Shown here in pieces: positions 1 through 5,337 of a DNA stretch of 7,374 nucleotides. Each line of letters opens with the position of its first letter. Position 1 is the stretch's first letter. The notes below the pieces were generated by a model. It had not been told where the DNA came from and did no database searches. It saw only the letters and a list, made by a program, of their open reading frames with translations. The DNA comes from Bacteroidetes bacterium CG23_combo_of_CG06-09_8_20_14_all_32_9 (GTDB lineage Bacteria > Bacteroidota > Bacteroidia > Bacteroidales > GWA2-32-17), in contig PCSS01000167.1 of assembly GCA_002771395.1 (NCBI GenBank), positions 1-7,374 on the forward strand. The letters are read 5' to 3'. Position numbers and translations under genes: made by a program.

Positions 1-271
1 TTTTCAACTGATCTTCAATTAATGATTTAGTTGGGTCGGTAGTTTCGCGGGGAATACTCATGCTTGCAACTATTGATAAGAAAAGAAGTGCACTTGCAAG
101 GTACCAGGTAGCTTTTTCTAAAAAATCGGTAGTACGGCGCACACCCATTATTTGCCCCGAAGAAGCAAAGTTTGAAGCTAATCCACCACCTTTTGAGTTC
201 TGAACCAGAACAATTAAAATAAGGAGGATACAAATAATAAATATAAAAACAATAACTATATTGTAAATCAT
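1..271 (-). CDS. secG: SecG, preprotein translocase subunit (3' end cut by window edge)
   Basis: SecG is a small inner-membrane subunit of the SecYEG channel; it assists SecA-driven export of unfolded proteins. Ninety residues are visible from the ATG at 269-271 and the frame is still open at base 1. The first transmembrane helix spans about residues 3-23 (IVIVFIFIICILLILIVLV). It is followed by the family hallmark QNSKGGGLASNF (24-35) and SSGQIMGVRRTTDFLEK (37-53), then a second helix at about 56-72 (TWYLASALLFLSIVASM). The charged tail beginning PRETTDPTKS is typical of Bacteroidetes SecG, which usually run to about 110-130 residues, so only the C-terminal tail is missing. The start codon overlaps the stop of the upstream TPR gene as ATGA, which suggests translational coupling. 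It is the last visible gene of the activator-lptE-TPR-secG operon. The family call rests on motif recognition and the two-helix topology. Confidence 0.93.
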   Translation of the reverse strand, partial: MIYNIVIVFIFIICILLILIVLVQNSKGGGLASNFASSGQIMGVRRTTDFLEKATWYLASALLFLSIVASMSIPRETTDPTKSLIEDQLK

Positions 272-1824
272 ATCGGGTTGATTTTTTGATTACTATTTTG
301 CTCTTTTAATTCTAAAATCCGGTTTGCAAAGTAAACATTTTTTTCGGGATATTTCAAAGATAATTTTTCAAACATTATAATCGCTTTATCGGTTAATCCC
401 TGTTTAGCATATATATCTGCCAGTGGTTCAGATACTAAATCAATCTCATTATGCGAAATTATTTTATTTTGCTCTATAGCGTCATCTGTATTGGAAACAT
501 TTCGGTAACTTAATTTAGGTTCGGACTTAATAAAAGATTCTATTAAATTGGGTTGTGTTTTTGGTTTTTCAACTTTTTTTGAACTTTTTGAAATTAAATC
601 AATCCATTGCTCAAATGACATTGAAAAATTCCGGGTATTTTCAGCAGTTTCCGATTCAACAGGCATATTTTCAATAACAGGTTCTTTTTTATGCAATATA
701 CTAATATCATAAGCCGGAGGTGTAAATATTGGTGTTTCGGAGGTTTGTTCAGCAATTTTTCCTGGTTGTACAGGAAAGTTTTTTCCCGTTTCTTCAATTA
801 TTTCAACTTTAGATAATTCCTTAACAGTTTCAGAAATTATTTGCTCTTGCCTGGTTACAGGTACATCTAAAACAGGCAGAATTTCTTCTTGTTTTTCTGG
901 TTTGGCAATTACAGGTTTTTCTTTAATTATTTCAGAAGTAACAGATTGTATGTTCAGGAAAATTTCTTTACTTTGTTGTGAAGTTTCGGGTTTTGATATA
1001 ATTTTGTCTTTTAACAATTCAGCAGCTTTTGCCTTTTCCAGTTTTATTCCGGCAACTTTACGCAAAATTATATCAGCAACATTTTCTTTGGCAGCAACAG
1101 GTATTTTTGCAATTTGTTTTTCAATTATCTCATTACCTTTTGCCTTTTCCAGTTTTGTTCCGGCAACTTTACGCAGAATCATTTGAGCAACACTTTCTTT
1201 AGCAGCAACAGGTATTTCTGCAATTTGTTTTTTAATTATCTCATTTTTAACAGGCGGAACAGTAATTTCTTTTTCAGGCAACGAAATTTCTGGTTTTGTA
1301 TCTTTAATAACATAAGATTCACTTATTATTACAGGTTTTTCTTCTTTTTCCTTTTGAATATTTTCGGCAATTACATTAATTGGTTCTGTTTCAACAGGAA
1401 TTGTAATATCGTTTTCTTTTGTAATAATAATATTTTCAATTTCAGTATTTTCTTTGGATAAAATTTCTGCTGTATTTTCTGTTTCAGTTTTAATTTGTTC
1501 AATTTCCGGTTCTGATATAACATTTACATTATCAGTGATATTGATTGTAGATTCTTTTTCTTTAAGAATTTGTTCTTTTCTATCGGGTTGAAATATTCCG
1601 TTTATAAGTTCATACAAAACCTTACGACTTCCGGCATAAGCCGAAACGATTTTAAGTTCCTCATTGTAGCGATAGTCGTTAAGTAAATTCAAGTTTTTAA
1701 GATGAAGTAATCGTGCCGACTGAAAATACGGGTAACGTTCAATCAATTCGCTTAATTCAACAAGCGATTGACTGTTAAGTGTATCAGGTTTTTCGAGATA
1801 TGAATAAAATAAATTTAAGTTCAT
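268..1824 (-). CDS. Conserved Bacteroidetes protein with C-terminal TPR, between lptE and secG
   Basis: This 518-residue protein has no signal peptide or membrane helix, so it is probably cytoplasmic. It has three parts. The N-terminal part (about 1-85) is a helical, conserved-looking domain (ELIERYPYFQSARLLHLKNL) that resembles a TPR-like start. The middle (about 86-395) is a low-complexity linker rich in Glu, Lys, Ile and Pro, containing a 37-residue tandem duplication at 194-267. The C-terminal part has a short motif, FSMSFEQWIDLISKS (400-414), and a single TPR-like hairpin (about 466-500, PLADIYAKQGLTDKAIIMFEKL). Genes of this shape sit between lptE and secG in many Bacteroidetes, as I recall, but no biochemical role is known to me. 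A scaffold or assembly role in envelope biogenesis is inference from context only. Its ATG (1822-1824) lies inside the 8-bp direct repeat bordering the four-helix-bundle cassette, so the insertion replaced its native upstream region but left the start intact. It ends with an ATGA overlap into secG. Confidence 0.85.
   Translation of the reverse strand: MNLNLFYSYLEKPDTLNSQSLVELSELIERYPYFQSARLLHLKNLNLLNDYRYNEELKIVSAYAGSRKVLYELINGIFQPDRKEQILKEKESTINITDNVNVISEPEIEQIKTETENTAEILSKENTEIENIIITKENDITIPVETEPINVIAENIQKEKEEKPVIISESYVIKDTKPEISLPEKEITVPPVKNEIIKKQIAEIPVAAKESVAQMILRKVAGTKLEKAKGNEIIEKQIAKIPVAAKENVADIILRKVAGIKLEKAKAAELLKDKIISKPETSQQSKEIFLNIQSVTSEIIKEKPVIAKPEKQEEILPVLDVPVTRQEQIISETVKELSKVEIIEETGKNFPVQPGKIAEQTSETPIFTPPAYDISILHKKEPVIENMPVESETAENTRNFSMSFEQWIDLISKSSKKVEKPKTQPNLIESFIKSEPKLSYRNVSNTDDAIEQNKIISHNEIDLVSEPLADIYAKQGLTDKAIIMFEKLSLKYPEKNVYFANRILELKEQNSNQKINPI
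1024..1245 (-). repeat. In-frame tandem duplication, two 111-bp units (37 codons each)
   Basis: Two head-to-tail copies, 1135-1245 (residues 194-230) and 1024-1134 (residues 231-267), encode 37-residue units that begin NEII and end with KLEKAK. Thirty of 37 residues are identical; the differences include K/E, E/K, S/N, Q/D, M/I, T/I and G/A. The unit contains IPVAAKE and ILRKVAG and is predicted to be largely helical. The period is exactly 111 bases and the DNA has diverged, so the duplication is not brand new. It lies in the disordered linker, where length change is likely tolerated. Confidence 0.93.
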
Positions 1825-1828
1825 AATT
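1821..1828. repeat. Left copy of 8-bp target-site duplication
   Basis: TCATAATT abuts the left inverted repeat and is repeated exactly at 2400-2407. On the minus strand it contains the ATG (1822-1824) of the TPR gene. Confidence 0.8.
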
Positions 1829-1845
1829 GTTACTATTTAGGTATA
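1829..1845 (+). repeat. Left terminal inverted repeat of the cassette
   Basis: GTTACTATTTAGGTATA pairs with the right end at 2383-2399, differing only at its third base. It lies immediately inside the left copy of TCATAATT. The four-helix-bundle gene stops 11 bases further in. Confidence 0.85.
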
Positions 1846-1871
1846 AAGGTATAGGTTATAAAGGTATAGGG
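1842..1871 (+). repeat. Subterminal 15-bp tandem repeat of the cassette
   Basis: Two adjacent copies of TATAAAGGTATAGGT (the second ends in G) lie just inside the left end. The inner copy encodes the last residues (NPIPL and stop) of the four-helix-bundle protein on the minus strand, so coding sequence runs into the repeat. Related GGTATA words occur at the right end of the cassette and at 7264-7336. Such subterminal arrays are often protein-binding sites for mobile-element ends; that role is inference here. Confidence 0.75.
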
Positions 1872-2326
1872 TTAAAATTGTTGATATTTATTTGAGAGAT
1901 AACAAATTTAATATAACCATTGAGAGTTATCTTAGCATCTTCTATCAAAGAAATACCTTTTTCAAAAACTTCTTTGCTTATATAATCAAAGTCATAACAG
2001 GAAATGAGGTTATCTTTCAATTCATAAATGGAACCTCTTGATATACGATAAAACGGTATTCCTTCCTGATAATGATAACGACCATACCCCTCAGAAATAT
2101 TTGCTGTTCCACTCACACCGGCTTTACGGATTTGTAGATTGAGATTAAACTTTTCTTCGGCAGGAAGATGAGGAATAACTTCTTTATAGAAAAACAATTT
2201 CACTAACCTTGCTTTTTTCCATGCGTCAAGTGTTGTAAAATCTTTTTGGGCATTATATTTCACAAAAACATCTCCCACTTTAAAAGCATCTTTTTGAGCA
2301 ATAGTATTTTTATTTGCCTTTTTCAT
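1856..2326 (-). CDS. Four-helix-bundle protein, 23S rRNA intervening-sequence (IVP/S23) family
   Basis: This 156-residue protein matches the IVP fold family, whose members form compact four-helix bundles and multimers, and are related to the Avd accessory proteins of diversity-generating retroelements. The domain starts at about residue 28 (KDFTTLDAWKKAR). It carries the diagnostic QIRKAGVSGTANISEGYGR (65-83) and RGSIYELKDNL (97-107), followed by two helices to about residue 143. The family norm is NIAEG; here it reads NISEG. The first 27 residues are an extension beyond the usual start, but the ATG at 2326 is preceded by a GAAGGGAAAAG purine run, so I keep it. The tail NNFNPIPL is encoded by the cassette's subterminal repeat. 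Biochemical function is not established; the positive charge and the rRNA-intron context of relatives suggest nucleic-acid binding. It is the only gene of the cassette and is co-oriented with the host operon, so it may be expressed by read-through from lptE. Confidence 0.88.
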   Translation of the reverse strand: MKKANKNTIAQKDAFKVGDVFVKYNAQKDFTTLDAWKKARLVKLFFYKEVIPHLPAEEKFNLNLQIRKAGVSGTANISEGYGRYHYQEGIPFYRISRGSIYELKDNLISCYDFDYISKEVFEKGISLIEDAKITLNGYIKFVISQININNFNPIPL

Positions 2327-2382
2327 AAAATATTCTTTTCCCTTCGCGGCGGATTCCCTTATAATTTATACCTCTATTCCCC

Positions 2383-2399
2383 TATACCTAAATAGTTAC
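2383..2399 (-). repeat. Right terminal inverted repeat of the cassette
   Basis: On the minus strand it reads GTAACTATTTAGGTATA, matching the left end in 16 of 17 positions. It begins immediately inside the right copy of TCATAATT. In a transcript crossing the cassette the two ends could pair and close the whole cassette as one large stem-loop. Confidence 0.85.
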
Positions 2400-2407
2400 T
2401 CATAATT
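2400..2407. repeat. Right copy of 8-bp target-site duplication
   Basis: TCATAATT abuts the right inverted repeat and is identical to 1821-1828. On the minus strand it supplies the last two bases of the lptE TAA stop, followed by TT and the vestigial ATG that would have started the TPR gene before the insertion. Confidence 0.8.
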
Positions 2408-2987
2408 ACCAATTTGTAAGAGCAACATTAAACACATCTTCGGTAAGTTTATCTACTATTTGCTGAATTAGCTCACCCTCAATACTACTAAGGGTTATAG
2501 TGCTTTCATAATCGGTAAACTCTGAAAATGTTTTATCAAAATTCAGTTTTGGGTTTTTGGCATTTGTAAATTTAACATGAACCGAAATTGTAAGTCGGTT
2601 TAATGCTGCTGTTTCGTTACCCTGAATTGCCAGCGGACTTGTTGTGTAGTTTGTGATTTCGCCCTGAAAATCAAGGTCGCCCAAGCCGTTTATCAACTCC
2701 AGATTAGTTTGGGATATCATTCGGTCTTTAAGCGATTCGGTAAAAACAGTACTTAGTGCAGGTTGAAAAAGCGGTGCCTGATTCTGAAAAAATTGTACAC
2801 TTACAGTCTTCATTTCAGGTGAAATTGAAGCTCCGGAAAACGAATAATTTATCCGGCAACTGCAAAAGCAGAATAAAAGAATAAAAATAAACAAACTAAA
2901 AAAGCGGCAGTAGGCAGGACCGCCTTTTAAGGGGTCCTTAATCTTTAATCTTTCACTGCTGATGCCAACTTTATACTTAGTTTTCAT
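2406..2987 (-). CDS. lptE: LptE-family outer-membrane LPS-assembly lipoprotein
   Basis: LptE is the lipoprotein partner that plugs the LptD barrel and helps insert lipopolysaccharide into the outer leaflet. The 193-residue product has a hydrophobic signal segment (about 28-43) ending at a lipobox-like CFCSC; Cys44 is the likely lipidated residue. Mature-region hallmarks are NYSFSGASI (47-55), KTVSVQFFQNQAPL, FTESLKDRM, GEITNYTTSPLAIQGNETAALNRLT (long motif split across about 109-133), and the C-terminal EDVFNVALTNW. The start at 2987 is 14 bases after the upstream stop and has an AAGG a few bases ahead. Odd feature: about 21 residues (7-27, bases 2907-2969) sit between MKTKYK and RFFSLFIFILL, making an unusually long n-region and containing a perfect DNA hairpin. 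It may be a small in-frame insertion. The stop codon overlaps the target-site duplication of the downstream cassette. Confidence 0.92.
   Translation of the reverse strand: MKTKYKVGISSERLKIKDPLKGGPAYCRFFSLFIFILLFCFCSCRINYSFSGASISPEMKTVSVQFFQNQAPLFQPALSTVFTESLKDRMISQTNLELINGLGDLDFQGEITNYTTSPLAIQGNETAALNRLTISVHVKFTNAKNPKLNFDKTFSEFTDYESTITLSSIEGELIQQIVDKLTEDVFNVALTNW
2916..2938. repeat. Hairpin inside the 5' end of lptE
   Basis: AGGACC (2916-2921) pairs with GGTCCT (2933-2938), and inside it CCTT (2923-2926) pairs with AAGG (2929-2932), with one unpaired base and a 2-base turn. It encodes residues 17-24 (KDPLKGGP) of the LptE n-region. The arms are GC-rich compared with the surrounding A/T-rich gene, which fits a small inserted palindromic repeat. 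Confidence 0.7.
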
Positions 2988-3001
2988 TGCCTTACTAATT
3001 T

Positions 3002-4237
3002 TTACCTAAGTATTGCTTCAAGATGATATTCTTTAATTTTTCTATAAAGTGTTCGCTCTGAAATACCTAACTCGGTGGCTGCCAGTTTTCGTTTTCCGTG
3101 ATATTTTTCGAGGGCTTTTAAAATAAATTCCTTTTCTTTATCTTCAAGTAAAAGCGATTCTTCTTTAAATATTTCGGTCTCCTGAATATTATCATTATTT
3201 ATTTTCGACACACGAATTGTTGGTTCGATGTTCTTACTAATTATTGTTTGATTATCAGAAACTACGGGTTGGTATGTTTTTTCTCTAACCGGTACATTAC
3301 CAATGCGATTGTGTATAATATCGTTTACCAATTGCTTTAGTTCGTTCATGTCTTTTTTCATATCAAACAAAATTTGATAGAGTATTTCGCGCTCGGTATT
3401 AAATGTTTTATTGTCAACAACATCACCGGAAAATATTGCAGGAAGTTTTGAAGTAAACGCATCGGGAAGATATTTTTGCAAAGTTTCTTCGGTTATTTCT
3501 CTGTCTTGTTCAATTATAGATATTTGTTCGGTAATATTTTTTAACTGACGAACATTCCCGGGCCAATTGTAATTTTGCAAAACAATTTGGGCTTCCTGAC
3601 TAAGTTTTATAGATGGCATGCGGTATTTTTCGGCAAAATCGCTTGAAAATTTTCTGAACAAAAGGTAAATATCTTCCGACCTGTCGCGCAACGGAGGAAT
3701 AAAAATAGGAACGGTATTTAATCTGTAATATAAGTCTTCTCTGAAACGACCTGATTGAATGGCTTTTGAAATATCAATATTTGTTGCAGTTACTACCCGA
3801 ACATTTGTTTTTTGCGATTGCGAACTTCCTACTTTAAAAAATTCACCTGTTTCGAGCACGCGAAGCAGTCTTACTTGTGTTGATAAAGGTAATTCTGCAA
3901 CTTCATCTAAAAAAATTGTGCCGTTATTGGCAACCTCAAAATATCCTTTACGTTTTTCGTTAGCTCCTGTAAATGAACCTTTTTCGTGACCAAAAAGTTC
4001 CGAATCAATTGTACCTTCGGGAATTGCACCACAATTTACTGCTATATAAATACCATGTTTGCGTGGACTGAAATGGTGAATTATCTGAGGAAAAATTTCT
4101 TTTCCGGTTCCACTTTCGCCTGTAATTAAAACAGAGAGGTCGGTTACTGCAACCTGCATGGCTATGTTAATAGATCTGCTTAGTCCTGTAGAGTTTCCAA
4201 TTATGCCAAAACGTAGTTTTACTTGCTGAATATCCAT
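3002..4237 (-). CDS. Sigma-54-dependent AAA+ transcriptional activator with Fis-type HTH, no receiver domain
   Basis: This 411-residue protein is a bacterial enhancer-binding protein. It would remodel RNA polymerase-sigma-54 at -24/-12 promoters by ATP hydrolysis. The AAA+ domain begins almost at the N-terminus (GIIGNSTGLSRSI, 11-23). It has Walker A GESGTGKE (40-47), the sigma-54 contact loop GSFTGA (87-92), Walker B TIFLDE (107-112), arginine-finger region GRFREDLYYRLN (163-174) and sensor II WPGNVRQL (225-232). A poorly conserved linker of about 110 residues (262-370) precedes the Fis-type helix-turn-helix at about 371-405 (LAATELGISERTLYRKIKE). There is no response-regulator, GAF or PAS domain, so activity must be controlled by abundance or a partner. 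The catalytic motifs are intact. It heads an operon with lptE, the TPR gene and secG. Whether it regulates that operon is unknown; I saw no convincing -24/-12 element in the window. Confidence 0.92.
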   Translation of the reverse strand: MDIQQVKLRFGIIGNSTGLSRSINIAMQVAVTDLSVLITGESGTGKEIFPQIIHHFSPRKHGIYIAVNCGAIPEGTIDSELFGHEKGSFTGANEKRKGYFEVANNGTIFLDEVAELPLSTQVRLLRVLETGEFFKVGSSQSQKTNVRVVTATNIDISKAIQSGRFREDLYYRLNTVPIFIPPLRDRSEDIYLLFRKFSSDFAEKYRMPSIKLSQEAQIVLQNYNWPGNVRQLKNITEQISIIEQDREITEETLQKYLPDAFTSKLPAIFSGDVVDNKTFNTEREILYQILFDMKKDMNELKQLVNDIIHNRIGNVPVREKTYQPVVSDNQTIISKNIEPTIRVSKINNDNIQETEIFKEESLLLEDKEKEFILKALEKYHGKRKLAATELGISERTLYRKIKEYHLEAILR

Positions 4238-4268
4238 AAATTTATAATCACTTTAAAATAAAAACTGA

Positions 4269-4276
4269 CAAAATTA
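4269..4276 (-). promoter_or_regulatory. Candidate Bacteroidetes -7 box for the activator-lptE-secG operon
   Basis: Minus-strand TAATTTTG matches the Bacteroidetes TAnnTTTG -7 consensus and lies 31 bases before the activator's ATG, giving a short leader of about 25 bases. No clear TTG is present at the expected -33 distance. The surrounding 4238-4489 spacer is very A/T-rich, so chance matches are likely. Confidence 0.35.
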
Positions 4277-4489
4277 CAAAAAAAAATGACATATTGCCAT
4301 AATATTTGAACGAAAATTGAAGAAATTAAAATTTTTTAACAAAGTTTTATGTAAATATCGGGGATAAAGTTTCATAAAACAGAGGCAAATAAAATGGTTT
4401 GAGATAAAAAAAAATAAAGACAACGGTTTAGTTTTTCCAGACGTACAAAAAAATATTTTAGAAAATTATTGAAAAATAAATATTACAAT

Positions 4490-4876
4490 ATGAGTACAAC
4501 CAACATAGAAGGTTCAATAATGGAAATGCTTGAACCTAAAGTAAAAGAAATTCAGGATAAATTCAGCAAAGGCGAAAAATTGGGTTTGCAGGATTTTAAT
4601 TTGTTATTATTGAAAACCCAATATAATCATTTAAATCATTTAGACCATAAACTTGACGAAGTGGTTGCTGATGTAGCTAGTTTAAAATCCGAATTTAATG
4701 GTTTGAAATCCGAATTTATACATTTTAAAAATGAAATTTACCTGAAATTCGATAATTTTAAAAATGAAATCGAATATAAAATCCAAAAAGCAATTAACGT
4801 AAATATGCGATGGAGCTTATTTATTATTGCATTTATTGTAACTGTTTTAAAAGTAATTGATATGATTTTTAAATAG
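4490..4876 (+). CDS. Small coiled-coil protein with C-terminal transmembrane anchor
   Basis: I do not recognise a characterised function. The 128-residue product starts with a soluble helical segment (about 10-55, LEPKVKEIQDKFSKGEKLGLQDFNLLLLKTQYNHL split into shorter helices). A coiled coil follows (about 52-102, LDHKLDEVVADVASLKSEF, then FKNEI repeated at an 11-residue spacing). A hydrophobic helix at about 107-125 (WSLFIIAFIVTVLKVIDMI) ends three residues from the C-terminus, so the topology is tail-anchored. I chose the ATG at 4490 rather than the in-frame TTG at 4469, because the latter adds only MKNKYYN and lacks support. The heptad units look internally duplicated. It stands alone between the divergent activator operon and a long non-coding gap. 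Similar hypothetical proteins with a QYNHLNHLDHKLDEV motif occur in Bacteroidetes, as far as I recall. Confidence 0.78.
   Translation: MSTTNIEGSIMEMLEPKVKEIQDKFSKGEKLGLQDFNLLLLKTQYNHLNHLDHKLDEVVADVASLKSEFNGLKSEFIHFKNEIYLKFDNFKNEIEYKIQKAINVNMRWSLFIIAFIVTVLKVIDMIFK
4682..4723 (+). repeat. Two 21-bp tandem units encoding coiled-coil heptads
   Basis: Two adjacent 21-base units encode LKSEFNG and LKSEFIH. The DNA is near identical over the first 15 bases of each unit (TTAAAATCCGAATTT against TTGAAATCCGAATTT). It indicates growth of the coiled coil by heptad duplication. Confidence 0.75.
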
Positions 4877-4912
4877 AAAATCAGTTCAAAATCAAAAAAA
4901 ACAATAACTAAA

Positions 4913-4971
4913 CGGGACTTCTAAAATTGTTTTTTCTTTGTTGTTGTATTACAATTTTAAAATCTTGCCCG
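4913..4971 (+). terminator. Long imperfect stem-loop downstream of the coiled-coil gene, possible terminator
   Basis: CGGGACTTCTAAAATTGT (4913-4930) pairs with ACAATTTTAAAATCTTGCCCG-type sequence at 4951-4971, with small bulges and a T-rich 20-base loop. It lies 37 bases after the coiled-coil stop. There is no T-run directly after the 3' arm, so it is not a textbook intrinsic terminator; it could be an RNA-processing barrier or a repeat. Confidence 0.4.
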
Positions 4972-5108
4972 CCTCGAAAAATCTAATTTTTAGAACCCCT
5001 CTTAAGGACAGGTAAAAAGAGAAGTAAATAACATCTCAAAACATTGATAATACTGAAAAACCACATAGTTACTAAAATGGCGCTTATTCAATGCGGGAGA
5101 TAGTGCAT

Positions 5109-5139
5109 TTTGAAAATTCACTGCAATAAAATATCTTTG
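5109..5139 (+). promoter_or_regulatory. Bacteroidetes-type promoter upstream of the sigma/anti-sigma operon
   Basis: TTTG (5109-5112) and TATCTTTG (5132-5139) are separated by exactly 19 bases, matching the Bacteroidetes primary-sigma pattern TTTG-N19-TAnnTTTG. Initiation would be near 5146, leaving a leader of about 205 bases before the TTG start of the sigma factor. That leader contains the stem-loops at 5217-5239 and 5256-5337. The -33 box lies inside a near-perfect palindrome (5102-5122, AGTG ... CACT), which could be an operator. Confidence 0.55.
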
Positions 5140-5216
5140 ATTTAATCTGATATGAAAGTCCGCTTTAATCCTGCACGATAAGTACCCAAGCGTTATAAAC
5201 GTTATATTCTTCGTTT

Positions 5217-5239
5217 GGTGTAAAAATTGTATTTTTACC
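5217..5239 (+). repeat. Stem-loop in the sigma-operon leader
   Basis: GGT-GT-AAAAAT and ATTTTTACC pair over nine bases with a 2-base bulge and a short TTGT-type loop. It lies between the candidate promoter and the larger inverted repeat. Function unknown. Confidence 0.45.
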
Positions 5240-5255
5240 GTTGAATAATTAAAAA

Positions 5256-5337
5256 GTATCTTTATAAACTTTCCAGGTTTCTCTCTTCTTTGGAGAAAGA
5301 TTTAGAGGGTGAGACTAAAAGAAGTTTTTAAAGATGC
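5256..5337. repeat. 82-base nested inverted-repeat element just before the sigma factor start
   Basis: The outer arms GTATCTTTATAAACTT (5256-5271) and, on the other strand, GCATCTTTAAAAACTT (5337-5322) match at 14 of 16 positions. Inside, TTTCTC (5278-5283) pairs with GAGAAA (5293-5298). The inner TTTGGAGAAAG ... AGGGTGAGAC wording resembles a CCTTTGGAGAGGG ... GGGTGAGG dispersed palindromic repeat I associate with Bacteroidetes and other genomes, but I could not verify this. The right arm ends 15 bases before the sigma start codon, so the fold could affect its translation. Confidence 0.65.

Larger units (their letters stand above)
1829..2399. mobile_element. 571-bp cassette with terminal inverted repeats, 8-bp flanking duplication and one four-helix-bundle gene
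   Basis: The ends are inverted repeats of 17 bases with one mismatch: GTTACTATTTAGGTATA at 1829-1845 and, read from the other strand, GTAACTATTTAGGTATA at 2399-2383. Directly outside each end is the same 8-base word TCATAATT (1821-1828 and 2400-2407), as expected of a target-site duplication. The only gene inside is the IVP/S23-type protein at 1856-2326; there is no transposase, recombinase or reverse transcriptase. The insertion sits exactly at the lptE/TPR-gene junction: the 8-base word includes the last two bases of the lptE stop and the ATG of the next gene, so both reading frames survive. The 8-bp duplication and the GTAA start of one end recall IS66-family insertion sequences, which suggests mobilisation in trans, but this is inference. 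The nature of the mobility mechanism is unknown. Confidence 0.82.

Noticed and set aside
27..233. A 68-codon minus-strand frame within secG
   Set aside because: It is a shifted reading of secG, whose true frame shows both helices and the QNSKGGGL motif.
1024..1245. CRISPR-like repeat array
   Set aside because: Only two adjacent in-frame units with no spacers; it is a coding duplication.
902..1461. Open plus-strand frames opposite the TPR gene, rich in Phe and Asn
   Set aside because: They are antisense shadows of the Glu/Lys/Ile-rich linker codons; composition is not protein-like and the minus frame is a continuous 518-codon gene.
1829..2399. Diversity-generating retroelement, given the Avd-like four-helix protein
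   Set aside because: No reverse transcriptase, template repeat or variable repeat is present in the window.
4280..4320. -24/-12 sigma-54 promoter in the divergent spacer (a TGGCA word on the minus strand)
   Set aside because: No GC element follows at the required 10-base distance.
4469..4489. TTG start extending the coiled-coil protein by seven residues
   Set aside because: The ATG at 4490 gives a natural N-terminus, and the extension has no ribosome-binding site or conserved character.
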